NCBI GenBank assembly: GCA_022036555.1
Contig: CM039129.1
Span: 30,740,553 to 30,804,552, forward strand
Source of the DNA: Microstegium vimineum
Taxonomy: Eukaryota > Streptophyta > Magnoliopsida > Poales > Poaceae
DNA length: 64,000 nt
Direction of reading: 5' to 3'
How positions within the stretch are numbered: the stretch's first letter is position 1; each line of letters begins with the position of its first letter. The position numbers were made by a program, and so were the translations under genes. The notes beneath the pieces are model-generated. The model was given only the letters and a program-made list of their open reading frames with translations, was not told the DNA's origin and made no database searches. Of this stretch, positions 1 through 10,137 are shown piece by piece.

Positions 1-353
1 AATTATTTGAATTCTATTTTTTATTTTTTATTTTCAAAACTATTTACCGAAGCGGGCAACTTAACTGCCCGCTGCGGTTAACCAAACTTAACCGCAACGG
101 ACGCTGTAAGGTTGCCGCTGCGGTATATCCATTTACCGCTATGGGCAACACAAGGCGTCCGCTGCGGTTAATGGTAGTTAACAGCAACGGACACCTTATG
201 TTGCCCGCTGCGGTAAATCGATATATCGCAGCGGGCCCTTTCGCCCGCTGCGGTTAACCGTTTCTTTACCGTAGCGTGGCAGCGCAAGCGGACGCTGCTG
301 CCCGCTGCGGTAAATCGGTTTTGACCGCTACGGTAAAGATTTGTGTAGTAGTG
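1..353. mobile_element. Right end of a CACTA-type transposon, truncated by the window edge
   Basis: About a dozen copies of a CCGCTGCGGT-like motif occur in both orientations over 340 bp. They end in TGTGTAGTAGTG, the reverse complement of a CACTA terminus. Dense subterminal repeats next to a terminal CACTA/TAGTG are the hallmark of CACTA (En/Spm) ends, where they are thought to bind the TNPA-like protein. The left part of the element lies outside the window. No coding sequence is visible here. Confidence 0.65.
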
Positions 354-384
354 TTCATTACTTCAAAAGATACATGATGCATAT

Positions 385-588
385 GGATGAAAATATATAG
401 ATTAGTTCTTTGAAAGTAATTGCATATTTAAGATATCTAGAGGTGTCGTGCAAAGGAAAAATATGAATATGGATGAAAATATATAGATTAGTTCTTTGAA
501 AGTAATTGCATATTTAAGATATCTAGAGGTGTCGTGCAAAGGAAAAATATGAATATGAATGAAAATATATAGATTAGTTCTTTGAAAA
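385..588. repeat. 86-bp tandem repeat, 2.4 copies
   Basis: The unit starting GGATGAAAATATATAG at 385 recurs at 471 and, as GAATGAAAAT, at 557, a constant 86-bp step. The first two copies are nearly identical and the third stops after about 32 bp. A reading frame spanning it exists only because the repeat lacks stops on one strand. No function is apparent. Confidence 0.9.
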
Positions 589-699
589 ACATATAATTTA
601 ATATAAGTAATTCTTTTAGTCAGATGTACTCCATCCATTCCCAAATATAAGACATTTTGAGTTTTATAAATACATACATTTTTCTATACACTTGATGTA

Positions 700-954
700 C
701 TCCCTCCGTCCTAGAAAAATGCAATTCTAGCATAGTGTCCCATTTTAATACCTTAAATTTGATCAATTATAGATAAAAAAGTATCAATATTTATGATACT
801 AAATAAATACCATTAGATTCATTGTGAAATTTATTTTCATAATAAATTGATTTGGAGCCATAAATCTAAATATTATTTATTAAAAACTTGGTCAAACGTG
901 AACTACTCTACGTGACACGTAACCCATAGTTACATTCTTTTTGGACGGAACTAG
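700..954. mobile_element. Stowaway-type MITE
   Basis: The left end CTCCCTCCGTCC is matched by the right end GGACGGAACTAG, with TA on both sides (698-699, 955-956). The AT-rich 255-bp interior has no coding capacity. CTCCCTCCGT termini with a TA target duplication define Stowaway (Tc1/mariner-derived) MITEs. A second Stowaway-like terminus (ACTCCATCCATTCCC) at about 629 may be the remnant of a neighbouring copy. Confidence 0.85.
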
Positions 955-956
955 TA

Positions 957-2333
957 CTATCTTGATCCATAGTAAAAAAAATATGTAGAAAATGCTAAAA
1001 TTTCTTATAGTTTATTATAATTTAGAATGAAGGGATTATTAAACATGTTATAATTTTGAACTTTGTATTTCTTTTACGTATTTTAATATATTCTCCGATA
1101 GGGGCTAAACCCCCTTCTGTTCCTTGAAAAAACAATACCTAGTATTTATAATTCATAAATTCTAGCTCGTGCAAGAGCATAGGTTGATGAATTAGTTAGT
1201 AAAATATAATGTATGACTAACTGAAAACCCATATGCCACCAAAAACTCAGCTGATACCGGCAGACTCCTAATGTTTTCATGCTGATAAAATATTTTTAAG
1301 AGTTCCCAAAGACCACTCTCAATCTTGATTTGATGACAGGAATGAAAAAAACTACTCTTCAACAGTTACCTATCTCAATTCATAATATTTTCGCACCTCA
1401 AAAACTCGATCTAATCGTGTGGATAAATATGCTCATGTATTAATTAACTAGCCAATCTAAAGGTACAAGAATATAGGGAAGAATAAAAACTAGAGTAGGG
1501 TTCCTGATGCTGATGCTAGAGAGAAAGAAAATATAAAAGTTGTTAGGATGATTTATAAATTATCCATGATTTTTTATGTAAAATTATTTCTATATTTTAG
1601 AATCCAGATTATAAAAACTGTCTAAGCAAAACCGAATAAATATGCTCCCAATCTTTTTAGTCACATGGAAAACTCATCAATCTACTAATTGTTTTTTAAC
1701 TATCGGATATGCTCTTAGGAACTTAATATTTCCAAGCATTTTGTACTAACACGTCATCCTTGTAAAAAGTTAGATATACTTTCATTAAAAAAATGAATAG
1801 ACAAGTTCTTTTCAAAAAAAATCTTGCTCCGGAAGTACCTGAAAATGCTGAGATTGCCACACACTTTTCCACTCACAAAGCGTCTTTTTATGAATGAGTG
1901 ATAGATTGTCTGCACCTGAAGAAAGTTGATGGTACGTGCTGGGTAGTAACCAACTGGAAACCATCTAGTAATGCTAACACAGCATGTTTGTCACATTTCT
2001 ATCGCTGTCATTTGATTTGACAGCACAGCCTTCTCTCAAGAAGAAAAGGATCGACAACATGCCCTCTTTATTATACGTTTGCGTGGGCCAAATTCATTCA
2101 ACCATTTTGTCAATCTGTCTTTGTCAGGTCCATATCACTCTCCAATTGCGGATTTGCGGCTCTATCTGGTTCATCCACTCAGAAGTCAGGTCCCAAATTT
2201 TTCACACGCACGAGCTTCGTCGTCAGGACTACATTCTAATATCTTGGGTTCTACTATAATATAACTGCTTCCGACTTGTGATCATTTGGTGATGTGTCCT
2301 CTTAGAAAAAAACAGTACGATGCAGTAGATCTA
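957..2333. other. AT-rich stretch, no gene recognised
   Basis: Short reading frames on both strands near 1984-2264 show no recognisable domain or codon pattern, and no RNA gene or repeat boundary is evident. I see nothing further to annotate. Confidence 0.6.
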
Positions 2334-2852
2334 CACTAGTAGAATAAACCTCTACGGCAATGGTGGGACAAACCTATTACAATCGGTTTTGATTACTGAA
2401 CGCCTGTGAAAATAAATCGTCGGGCTCGACTCTTGAACCGCATGTGAAAACCAATTTTTATAGGCAGTTTCCTTAAGAAATCCGTCTGTAGAAATACATG
2501 ATTTCTACAGACGGTTCCTTAAGAAAACCGCTTGTAGAGATCGATTTCTATAGGCGGTTTTCTTAAGAAATCTGCTAGTAGAAATCTGTTCAGTATAGAA
2601 TATGAGGAACTAAAGCGGAATGTGGACACAAATAACATATGGGTGGAGTGGTAAAGGAGGGTACATGTGGGCAGGATTGAGGTTGAGGGTTTGAACCACC
2701 GCTACCGCAACACAGGTAGTCATATTTCTTTTTTTATTTTTGGATAAATGCGGTTCTCAAGAAACCGCGGGTAGAAATCACAGATTTTTACAGGCCAACC
2801 GCCTGTAGAAATCGCTTTTAAACCGCCTGTATAGTAGCTCTTTCTACTAGTG
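2334..2852. mobile_element. CACTA-type MITE, 519 bp, with 3-bp target duplication
   Basis: It begins CACTAGTAGAA and ends TTTCTACTAGTG, giving inverted termini, and is flanked by CTA on both sides (2331-2333, 2853-2855). The interior carries short motifs such as CGGTTTTCTTAAGAAA and AACCGCCTGT, repeated in both orientations as CACTA subterminal repeats. It is too short to code for a transposase, so it is a non-autonomous derivative. It sits just left of the Ulp1-bearing CACTA remnant and may be nested in it. Confidence 0.85.
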
Positions 2853-3059
2853 CTAGATGCAAGCAATTACATATATGAAAAAGCTTAATTCTATGCGTGT
2901 GTTAAGTGTGCAGCATGGACACATAAATAGACAGAAGAAAATCAATCAAAAATTTAAAATAATGAAAAAAGGGGGAAATACTTGTGAATATAGGAGATGA
3001 AGGGCTCGTCGATGTTAGGGTTCTAGATTTTTGCATGCAAGAGAGGGGTTCCATGCTTA

Positions 3060-3432
3060 GAGCATCTCCAAGAGACTTTTTAAAATAAATCTCTAAATAG
3101 TAAGATTTAGAGGCTCTCTAAATAAAATGGCTCTCCAAAAAACTAGAGCACCACAGCAGTCTCTTTATATTTTGACGATGTTTTTTTTCTCAGCCAATGA
3201 GGTGGCTGCATGCCGTTGGAGCCTCCGTGGGAGGTGGAGGAGCCTGGGAGAGAGGTTGCGCCTCTGCATGGCGAGGGAGTGCTCGCTCGCTTTTTCTTCC
3301 GAGCGTATTTTACGGGATGGAGAACGAGATAAATTGGAGAGGCCAATAGAGAAGTTGTTGGACACGTTTTTAACCTCTAAATATCTAAATCGGATTTCAC
3401 GGAGACATTTGGAACATCTCTTGGAGATGCTC
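3060..3432. mobile_element. Tourist/PIF-Harbinger-type MITE, 373 bp
   Basis: The terminal inverted repeat GAGCATCTCCAAGAGA is perfect over 16 bp and the TTA target duplication is present on both sides (3057-3059, 3433-3435). A TTA duplication with short inverted repeats is diagnostic of PIF/Harbinger-derived Tourist MITEs. Reading frames over it on both strands are incidental. Confidence 0.88.
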
Positions 3433-3494
3433 TTACAAGGGGCTGCTAAAGAGACCATACGGACTAGTGGGGGTAATGGTCAAAAGGTGGTAAG

Positions 3495-4516
3495 GTGGGG
3501 CATTATCTATTGGATAGGTGCATGTCGCAGAAGCGTCGGTTTGAGACGAACAAGACATTGTGTCTAGAATTTGTGATGGAGGTAGAGAACTATGATCAGG
3601 ACACTCCCCGCGATCAATGGATATCTCAAACGGAGAGGAATCTTCGGAGGTTCTTGGTCAACCAAAAGACTAGAGATTATATACTCTTCCCCTACAACTT
3701 TGGATGAGTGTTGTTATCGTTTGCACAATTTGTCTTACTTATCACTCAATTCAACATAAAGATATATATGTTGATTGTATAAACAAATGCAGTTTTCACT
3801 GGATACTCATAGTCTTCGATATGAGAAGAAGTCAATTGATAATCTTTGACTCATTGAGAAAACCACTGGAAGATTACCAAGATATGATAGACATTATCAA
3901 GGGGTAACTTTCATCTTTAAATATAGATTTCTGCTCTTTAACTATACTACAAGAGTTAATTAACTAATGATCCAATTATTGAGCAGGGTTTGGGCTTGAT
4001 TCGTCCCGAAACACCGTACGGATCTAGAAGTGACACTAAAGAATCCTATCCTGCTAAATGTAAGTTCTACTAGCTCTCATAATCTGTTACCTTAGCATGC
4101 TTTAACATATGCGTATGATGACGATAGTAATCGTTTTATATCTTACAGTGGATTTTAAGGCAGCCACCAGGCAACAATCTGTGTGGATACTACGTTTGCG
4201 AGTTCCTCACGGTGTATGCAAGAAGAACTCTTAATCAGACACTAAAAGTATGCGATATGTATAAATAATACATCCATTTTATTTATTTATTGTTATTAAC
4301 TAAATCTTATGTATATTAACACTTGTTTCTTTATAATTCAACTTGAAGACGCTATGGTTGCAAGAACAAGTGTTGCAAGAAGTCTGCCTCAAAGGAATTT
4401 AAGAGACACTTGCTGGATTAATTCTTGAAAAAGTGGTCAACCCTAAATGCGAGTACTATTTCGACCCGGCCGAACCACTGAAGCCAAATCAAGACGAACA
4501 TCTGTATGAGATTTAA
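3495..4516 (+). pseudogene. Ulp1-type (C48) cysteine protease domain of a CACTA transposon, broken
   Basis: Exon-like pieces in order: 3495-3700 (ends YILFPYNFG), about 3793-3907 (starts FHWILIVFDM, contains IIFDS), 4141-4250 (RQPPGNNLCGYYVCEFL) and about 4348-4516 (ends DEHLYEI). The Ulp1 family uses a His-Asp-Cys triad with an oxyanion Gln; here HW, FDS, RQPP and LCGYY supply all four. Grass CACTA and Mutator elements often carry such Ulp1-like genes. The first intron donor is not canonical, and the last piece reads through only after a stop and frame change (near 4400), so I call it a pseudogene. It probably belongs to the CACTA element whose right end is at 4953. Confidence 0.75.
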
Positions 4517-4578
4517 GTGGCGAGAGCGGTTGTGTCTTAAGTCAAGTATGAATGGATAATGATGTAAATTTTATGTGC

Positions 4579-4594
4579 ATATATATATTATACT

Positions 4595-4635
<41 letters not shown>
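4579..4635. repeat. Compound AT/GA microsatellite
   Basis: Runs of (TA)n pass directly into (GA)n about 20 nt long. It lies just 3' of the Ulp1 pseudogene. Confidence 0.95.
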
Positions 4636-4779
4636 TTTATTAGTTTATTTGTGTTTAATGCTTGAAACTAACTTATAAGTGCATGAATACATGTATTAGA
4701 AGCGAAGAATACACACATTTGAATACCTAATCTAATTGGAAAACCAAAATAAGAAATACCAAAATCAGAAGAAAAAAAA

Positions 4780-4953
4780 GGACCTTTAGTCCCGGTTGGT
4801 GCGCCCTTCCGGGGCTAAAGGTCGAGCTTTAGCCCCGGTTCTCTGAACCGGGACTAAAGGTGGGACATTTAGTCCCGAATCCTTAGTCCTGGTTCAAAAA
4901 CCAGGGCTAAAGCCCCTTACCGACCGCAGACAAAAGCCGTTCCTGTACTAGTG
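4780..4953. mobile_element. Right terminus of the Ulp1-bearing CACTA remnant
   Basis: Repeats of CTTTAGTCCCGGTT and its complement (for example AACCGGGACTAAAG) are followed by CCTGTACTAGTG, a CACTA right end, at 4953. The same subterminal motif recurs at 53830-54046. The matching left end was not identified in the window, so the element is truncated or extends leftward. Confidence 0.7.
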
Positions 4954-5086
4954 TTTCCCATATCACTCCATGGCCATCCTATCCGCACATCTTCATCGCT
5001 GGTTAGTCACCACCACCATAGATTGGGATGCCTCCACGATTTCTTTGATCATTATCTCAACTCATGCGTATCCGGCCCGATCAATT

Positions 5087-5370
5087 CACTATAAGAATTC
5101 TAACTTTCTATGACAAAAGCCCACATGACGGGTTCAAGTTTCGTCATATAAAGTGACCAAATGTGACAGAATAATTTATGTCGTCATAAATCTTTGAGCC
5201 CTGGTATAGTTTGTGACAACATCATTTTTTGTGTCACAGAATGGTTACAAACGTCGTCACAAAAGGCTAGTTGCCAGTAGCAGGTCGACGGCTTAGTTTC
5301 TGTGACGTCTAATGTTGTCTTTTTGTGATGTTTTTTGGGCGTCACTTTATGTTATTTAAAAAAACTAGTG
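5087..5370. repeat. Left subterminal repeat region of the CACTA element
   Basis: Starts at the CACTA terminus. Many short copies of TGTGAC, GTCACA and TCGTCAT occur in both orientations over about 280 bp. In CACTA elements such subterminal motifs are the binding sites of the TNPA-like protein and are needed in cis for excision; that role is inferred here. Confidence 0.8.
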
Positions 5371-5826
5371 GCCCCAACATTTATGTACTCCTACAGGTGG
5401 ACTCTACCTCCTCCTTCAGTTGACCATTTCATTTTCCCCATCTCTTCATCCCAATCTGGAGGGCGGTGCGGCGAGCGGCGAACCTAGAGGGCGGTGCGGC
5501 GAGCGTCGAGCGGCAAGCGGCGAGCGGCGAACCTAGAGGGAGGTGCGGCGAGCGGCGAGCGGCGAGCGGCGAGTGGAGGTCGGGTGGTGTCGTCTGGGTG
5601 TAGCACGGACGCTGTCGTAGTGCCTCTAGGCATAACTGGCTCCCCTCTTCCCATCTGACGGCATGGCACAGTCGTCGTAGGCAGCGCGAGATCCACTGCA
5701 CGGCTGACCGACGAGGAAATCAGGGCGAGATCCACCTCATCGCATCCGGTTGGTAGACAATCCCCAATCCACACCCCCTGTTCCCCATTTTCGTCTGTTC
5801 TAGCCAAGTGCTCCGACGACGGCGCC

Positions 5827-6451
5827 ATGTCCAAGTGGGGAAGCTCGGCAGCTCAGTCGGGGGGTATTGGAGCATCCAGGATGGTTGAGCGCCATTTGGA
5901 GCCAAGCTCGAGGTGGAATCTGGAGCCGTATCCCTTGGTAAGGAGACCGGGCTCCCCTTGATTTTGTGCCCTGATTGTGGGATGTCAAGGGTGATAGAGA
6001 GGCAGTCAGGGAATGAGACGACTGACAACTACCTCCGTGTGTACTTCAAATGTCTGCGGAACTCGGTGAGCATCCACTTGTATGATTTTAGTTAACAAGT
6101 TCTTCATCCTATGCATCCAGGTTTCGTTAATGGAATTGTTTTTTTTCTTTGTTGTAGTATCCTAAGTGTTGCGGGTTCTACAAATTCCAAAATCAGAATT
6201 TGGATAAGCTAGAGGTGCTTGGCATTGTCGCAATCCACAAATTGCCCCTAGCAGTGGACATTGGTGATAAAGCTGAAGAGGTAGCAGATGCATCATCAGG
6301 GAGAATGGTCATGAATATGCAGGCAGGTGAACAAAAGAAAAATATTGAGGCCAAGTTGGAGGATCTAATGTGGAAGTTCAACCTTTTGATGTTTGTTTTA
6401 GTAGTTGGTCTTGGCCGTGTGGTCATGTATGTTGCAGGTAGACTGAAGTAG
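5827..6451 (+). pseudogene. GRF-type zinc finger protein with C-terminal membrane segment (CACTA cargo), frame-shifted
   Basis: Two exons: 5827-6065 (donor GTGAGC) and 6158-6451 (acceptor TTGTAG). The reading has CPDCG, then VYFKC, then CCGFYKF, which supply the cysteines of a GRF zinc finger (a single-strand nucleic-acid-binding fold in other proteins). A helical stretch (QKKNIEAKLEDLMWK) and one hydrophobic segment (LLMFVLVVGLGRVVMYV) follow before the stop. GRF finger plus C-terminal transmembrane helix is a common but uncharacterised grass protein type. The natural start is probably ATG at 5827 (MSKWGSSAAQ...SSRWNLEPYPL). Its frame must lose one base near 5938 to join GKETGLPLILCPDCG; the total of 533 nt is one short of a whole number of codons. 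It could be a real lesion or a sequence error. Confidence 0.7.
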
Positions 6452-7134
6452 AAGTTCAGTGCCTAATTTATTCTAGTATTTGTAGGGTATGGATGCAGTG
6501 TTAGCCATCTTCCTGTTTCTAGTTGTAGTGTTAAGTAGGCAATGCTGATGAAGTAGGAGCCTTTGTTTAGCTGTGGTGCTGGATGCATGTATTTGTATTT
6601 GATATGAAATATGTGATGAAAATATGGTCTTTTGTGCTCTTGGACATATCTTGTGTGCATGAATATGTAACCTGTGCATTTGTGATGTATGTTGGAAATA
6701 AATGTCTCTTTTGGTTTGTTGTGTAACCTCTTTGGGATGAAAAGTTGACAGTATGTATATATCATGACAATGTTGTACTATCCATGACAATTATTGTGGT
6801 CACAAAATCTTAGGCATGTATATTGCACCACTGCTGACCATTTCATGTTGGCATTCCATGACATTGTCATGTGTCATACAAACTTCCAGCATGTATTGAA
6901 TTCAGAAGTATATACATATATATCATGGTTTTCATGGTTCCCATGGTATATATAGTCATATACCATGAAAAACATAGCAATCTGGGCATTGCATCATTTG
7001 AATCAAATCTGGAGAGTATTACTTGCATCACACATCAAATATCCACTGAAAATAGAATCATTGCATATAAGGTCTTACAATTTCATGGTTCACAAATCTC
7101 CAGAAATTCAAATACAAGTTCATGGTTCACAAGG
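6452..7134. other. CACTA interior between the GRF gene and the transposase 3' end
   Basis: AT-rich, with several GACATTGTCATG/TTCATGG-like short repeats and a TATATA run near 6910. Probably holds the 3' untranslated regions of the two converging genes. No further coding sequence recognised. Confidence 0.55.
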
Positions 7135-10100
7135 TCAGTCATCATCAGTGTCTTCTCCTGAAGCATTGACATCTTCTTCTGGACTATGGTACTCAAGATA
7201 GGTTTCATCTTCATCTACATCACCACTGTATGCTTCATCACCTTGAGATGTATCTTTCCCTCGCCGGATGCTCTCGACGAGATCTGTACTAATAGGGCTG
7301 CCTGGTTCATTATCCATGTGCAACAAATCCAAATCAGGATGAATGTCGCTCACTGCACCATCTCTCAATGAAATATGCTCCTCTTGGTATGCCTCCTGAC
7401 ATCTCATTTGTACCTGCTCTTGAATTGGTTCGTTTGTGTCACACTCTTCGACATCAAATATATGTCGATGGCCAAATTCTTGTACCACTCGCCAACTTGG
7501 ACCTAGCTTTGTATCTTCCAAGAGAAATACTTGTGAAGCATCTGTGGCATAATGAAAGGATCATTCTTATACCATCGGCCTTGGATGTTTATGCTCTTGA
7601 AGTAACCATCATCTTTCATCTGGTATGTCCTTCCCTCTAGATTGTACCATTCACACCGTAATAAGACAACAGATCTACGCCCTTTGTTATTCTTACTGTA
7701 ACTCAACTCAATAATTTCTGTGATTGTCCCATAAAAGTCAATTGTGTCATCACCGTGAGTACCTACAGTTTTGATGGAGTTCTGTGTCTTCCTGTGTTCG
7801 TCACGATCTATAGTGTGGTACCGTACCCCATTGATTACACAAGCTTTGTACGAACGCACTCGTGGATCCGGCCGGCATGCTAGTGAGTATAGGTCTTCAT
7901 CAACATGTGTTGTGCCTTGGTATTTCAATCTAGTAATCTACAGGTTGGAAACATACAGAATGAGTGAGTTTCAAACTGTATTGGACCAGAAATTATTTTC
8001 TCATATTGTACAAGTTGCACACACATGATCCTCGAGCCATGCATAGAATTATGCTGACGTCATTTTTTCAACATCGTTGACCCCTTGTTGTTCTAATTCT
8101 ACCCTATACATGCTGCAAAGGAAGAAGATAATTAGTTGTTTTGTGACACTACTATTGAATAAAGATGGTTGAAATGACATAAAATACCCACTCTTTGTAT
8201 TCATCAACCTCTTCGCAATTATTTAGGACAAACCAAACCATAGAGTCATAGTCTTTGTCTTCGTAATGAAGTTTTGAAGCACCCAACAGGTTAATACAAT
8301 GACTAAAAATAGAGTAACCATTGGTTGAGTTGTTCTCTTCTCCATCTAAGTTTCTTTCTGTCCTAGTGAACCTACTAATGATGTCACTGAAATATGTTGA
8401 GCACTGGGTCATACACTCATAGAAAGTGTATGCCTCTGCAATAGACCCTTCAGGTCTTGCTTGATTGCGGACAAAACGATTAAATGTGCCCAATCTTCTC
8501 TCAATGGGATACATCCATCCATACTGCACCGGTCCCCTAAGGAGTGCCTCATCAGGTAAGTGTACTGCCAGGTGAACCATTACATCGAAGAATGCTGGAT
8601 TCTTTCCTGGAACATAGCAAACTTCTTCCAACCTTGCCAAAACCTCATCTGCACTAAATTTTCTTGGCCGCTCTCTGTTTTCATGTTGGCCATCGAAAGA
8701 TCTATTTTTCCTCCATGCATGGTCACTTGGGAGGAAACGTCTATGGCATATCAAAGCAATTTTGTTTCTCAGACATTCGGAGCATGGATTCTCATCACAG
8801 TGCACACATGCGAAGTAACCCTTAGTGGTTCTCCCTGACAAGGTGCCTAATGCAGGGTAGTCATTGATTCCCCACAAAATCGCTGCACGCAAGCTGAAGT
8901 CTTTGCCTTCAAATGAATCATAAGGTTTCACACCATTCCAAAGCCGAATCATGTCTGCTATCAAAGGCTGCATGAACACAAGGAAATCTTTGCCTGGTGA
9001 TTTTTTTCCTGGAATTAGTAAAGCAAGCATATAATTGGATTGGTCCATACACATCCATGGTGGACAATTGTATGGTACCACTATCACTGGCCAAATGCTA
9101 TATGAATTGCTCATCTGACCAAATGGGTTAAATCCATCAGTAGCAATGCCTAACCTCAAACTACGGGGATCACCGGCAAAAGACTTGAAAGTCTCATCAA
9201 AATCTTTCCAAGATTCCCCATCAGCCGGATGTCTCATTTCATTATCAACTGCTACTCTCTTTTCCTTGTGCCATCGTGCATACTGTGCCCGTTGTTTTGA
9301 CATGAAAAGCCTTTGAAGGCGTGGAATTATTGGAAAGTAACTGAGGACCTTGTGAGGAACTTTCTTTCTGCCCTCCTTGTTCATTTTCCATCTTGCGAAG
9401 CCACAAACTGGGCAATGATCATCGCTTTCATGGTCCCTCCAAAACAAGGCACAATCATATTTGCACACATCAATAGAAACATAACTGAAACCAAGCTTCC
9501 GAAGCAGAGCTTTCATTTTGTTATAGGACTTAGGAAGTCCGGGCACATTCTTCAAAGATGAAGAAAGCAACTCAAACATAGCATCGAGTCCAGATGTTGT
9601 TATCCGATTGTACACTTTTATATGCAGCAATTTAATAATGAAAGATAGCCTAGACTCCTCAGTGCAACCTGGAAAAAGTTCACACTTTGCCTCTTCCATG
9701 ATTTGTTTGTATAAGTTACCACCGAAGCCATGGCTTGCTGCATCACGCAAATCTTGAATCAGCCCCTGAACTCCCCGTGCACTATCGTCTATGATATTTT
9801 CAGCTTGTACTTCCTCTTCAAGTGTTGCCTGGTCATTTCCATCCCATGACATATCTTCAGGTACCACAGCAAGTTCTCCATCATCATCTTGTTGAACATC
9901 ACTAGCTTCCTCTCCATGATGAACCCAACTAGTATAGCACCTAGACATACCATTGATTTCGATATCCTCCTGTACCTCATCTTGGCTTTTCTCTCTTTGG
10001 TTCAGGCATTTTCAACATGGGCACTTGATCTTATCATATGCACTAAATCTACTTCTGACATGTTCCATAAATAGTTGAACACCAGACAGAAAGGCCGGCG

Positions 10101-10137
10101 AAAATGGTTCAGTATTATAAATCCAGCTTCTATCCAT
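7135..10137 (-). pseudogene. TNP2-type CACTA transposase (TNPD-like), disrupted
   Basis: The start codon at 10135-10137 opens a transposase-associated domain (MDRSWIYNTEPF...KIKCPC). The TNP2/Transposase_21 core follows, including CPVCGFARWK and the LGIATDGFNPFG region, then a DUF4218-like segment (VHLAVHLPDEALLRG) and a DUF4216-like C-terminus (EDLYSLACRPDPRVRSY, FYGTITEIIELSY, EDTKLGPSW). Likely exons are 10137-8192, 8112-8025 and 7937-7135. Lesions seen: in-frame TGA at 10012-10014 (codon 42, inside the CPC-KC motif), in-frame TAA at 8049-8051, and a one-base loss between about 7510 and 7545 that shifts the frame before ASQVF. In CACTA elements this protein carries out strand cleavage and joining with the TNPA-like partner. 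This copy cannot make a full protein unless the lesions are errors. Confidence 0.88.

Noticed and set aside
629..660. Stowaway-like terminus ACTCCATCCATTCCC
   Set aside because: No inverted partner with TA could be found, so not annotated as a separate element.
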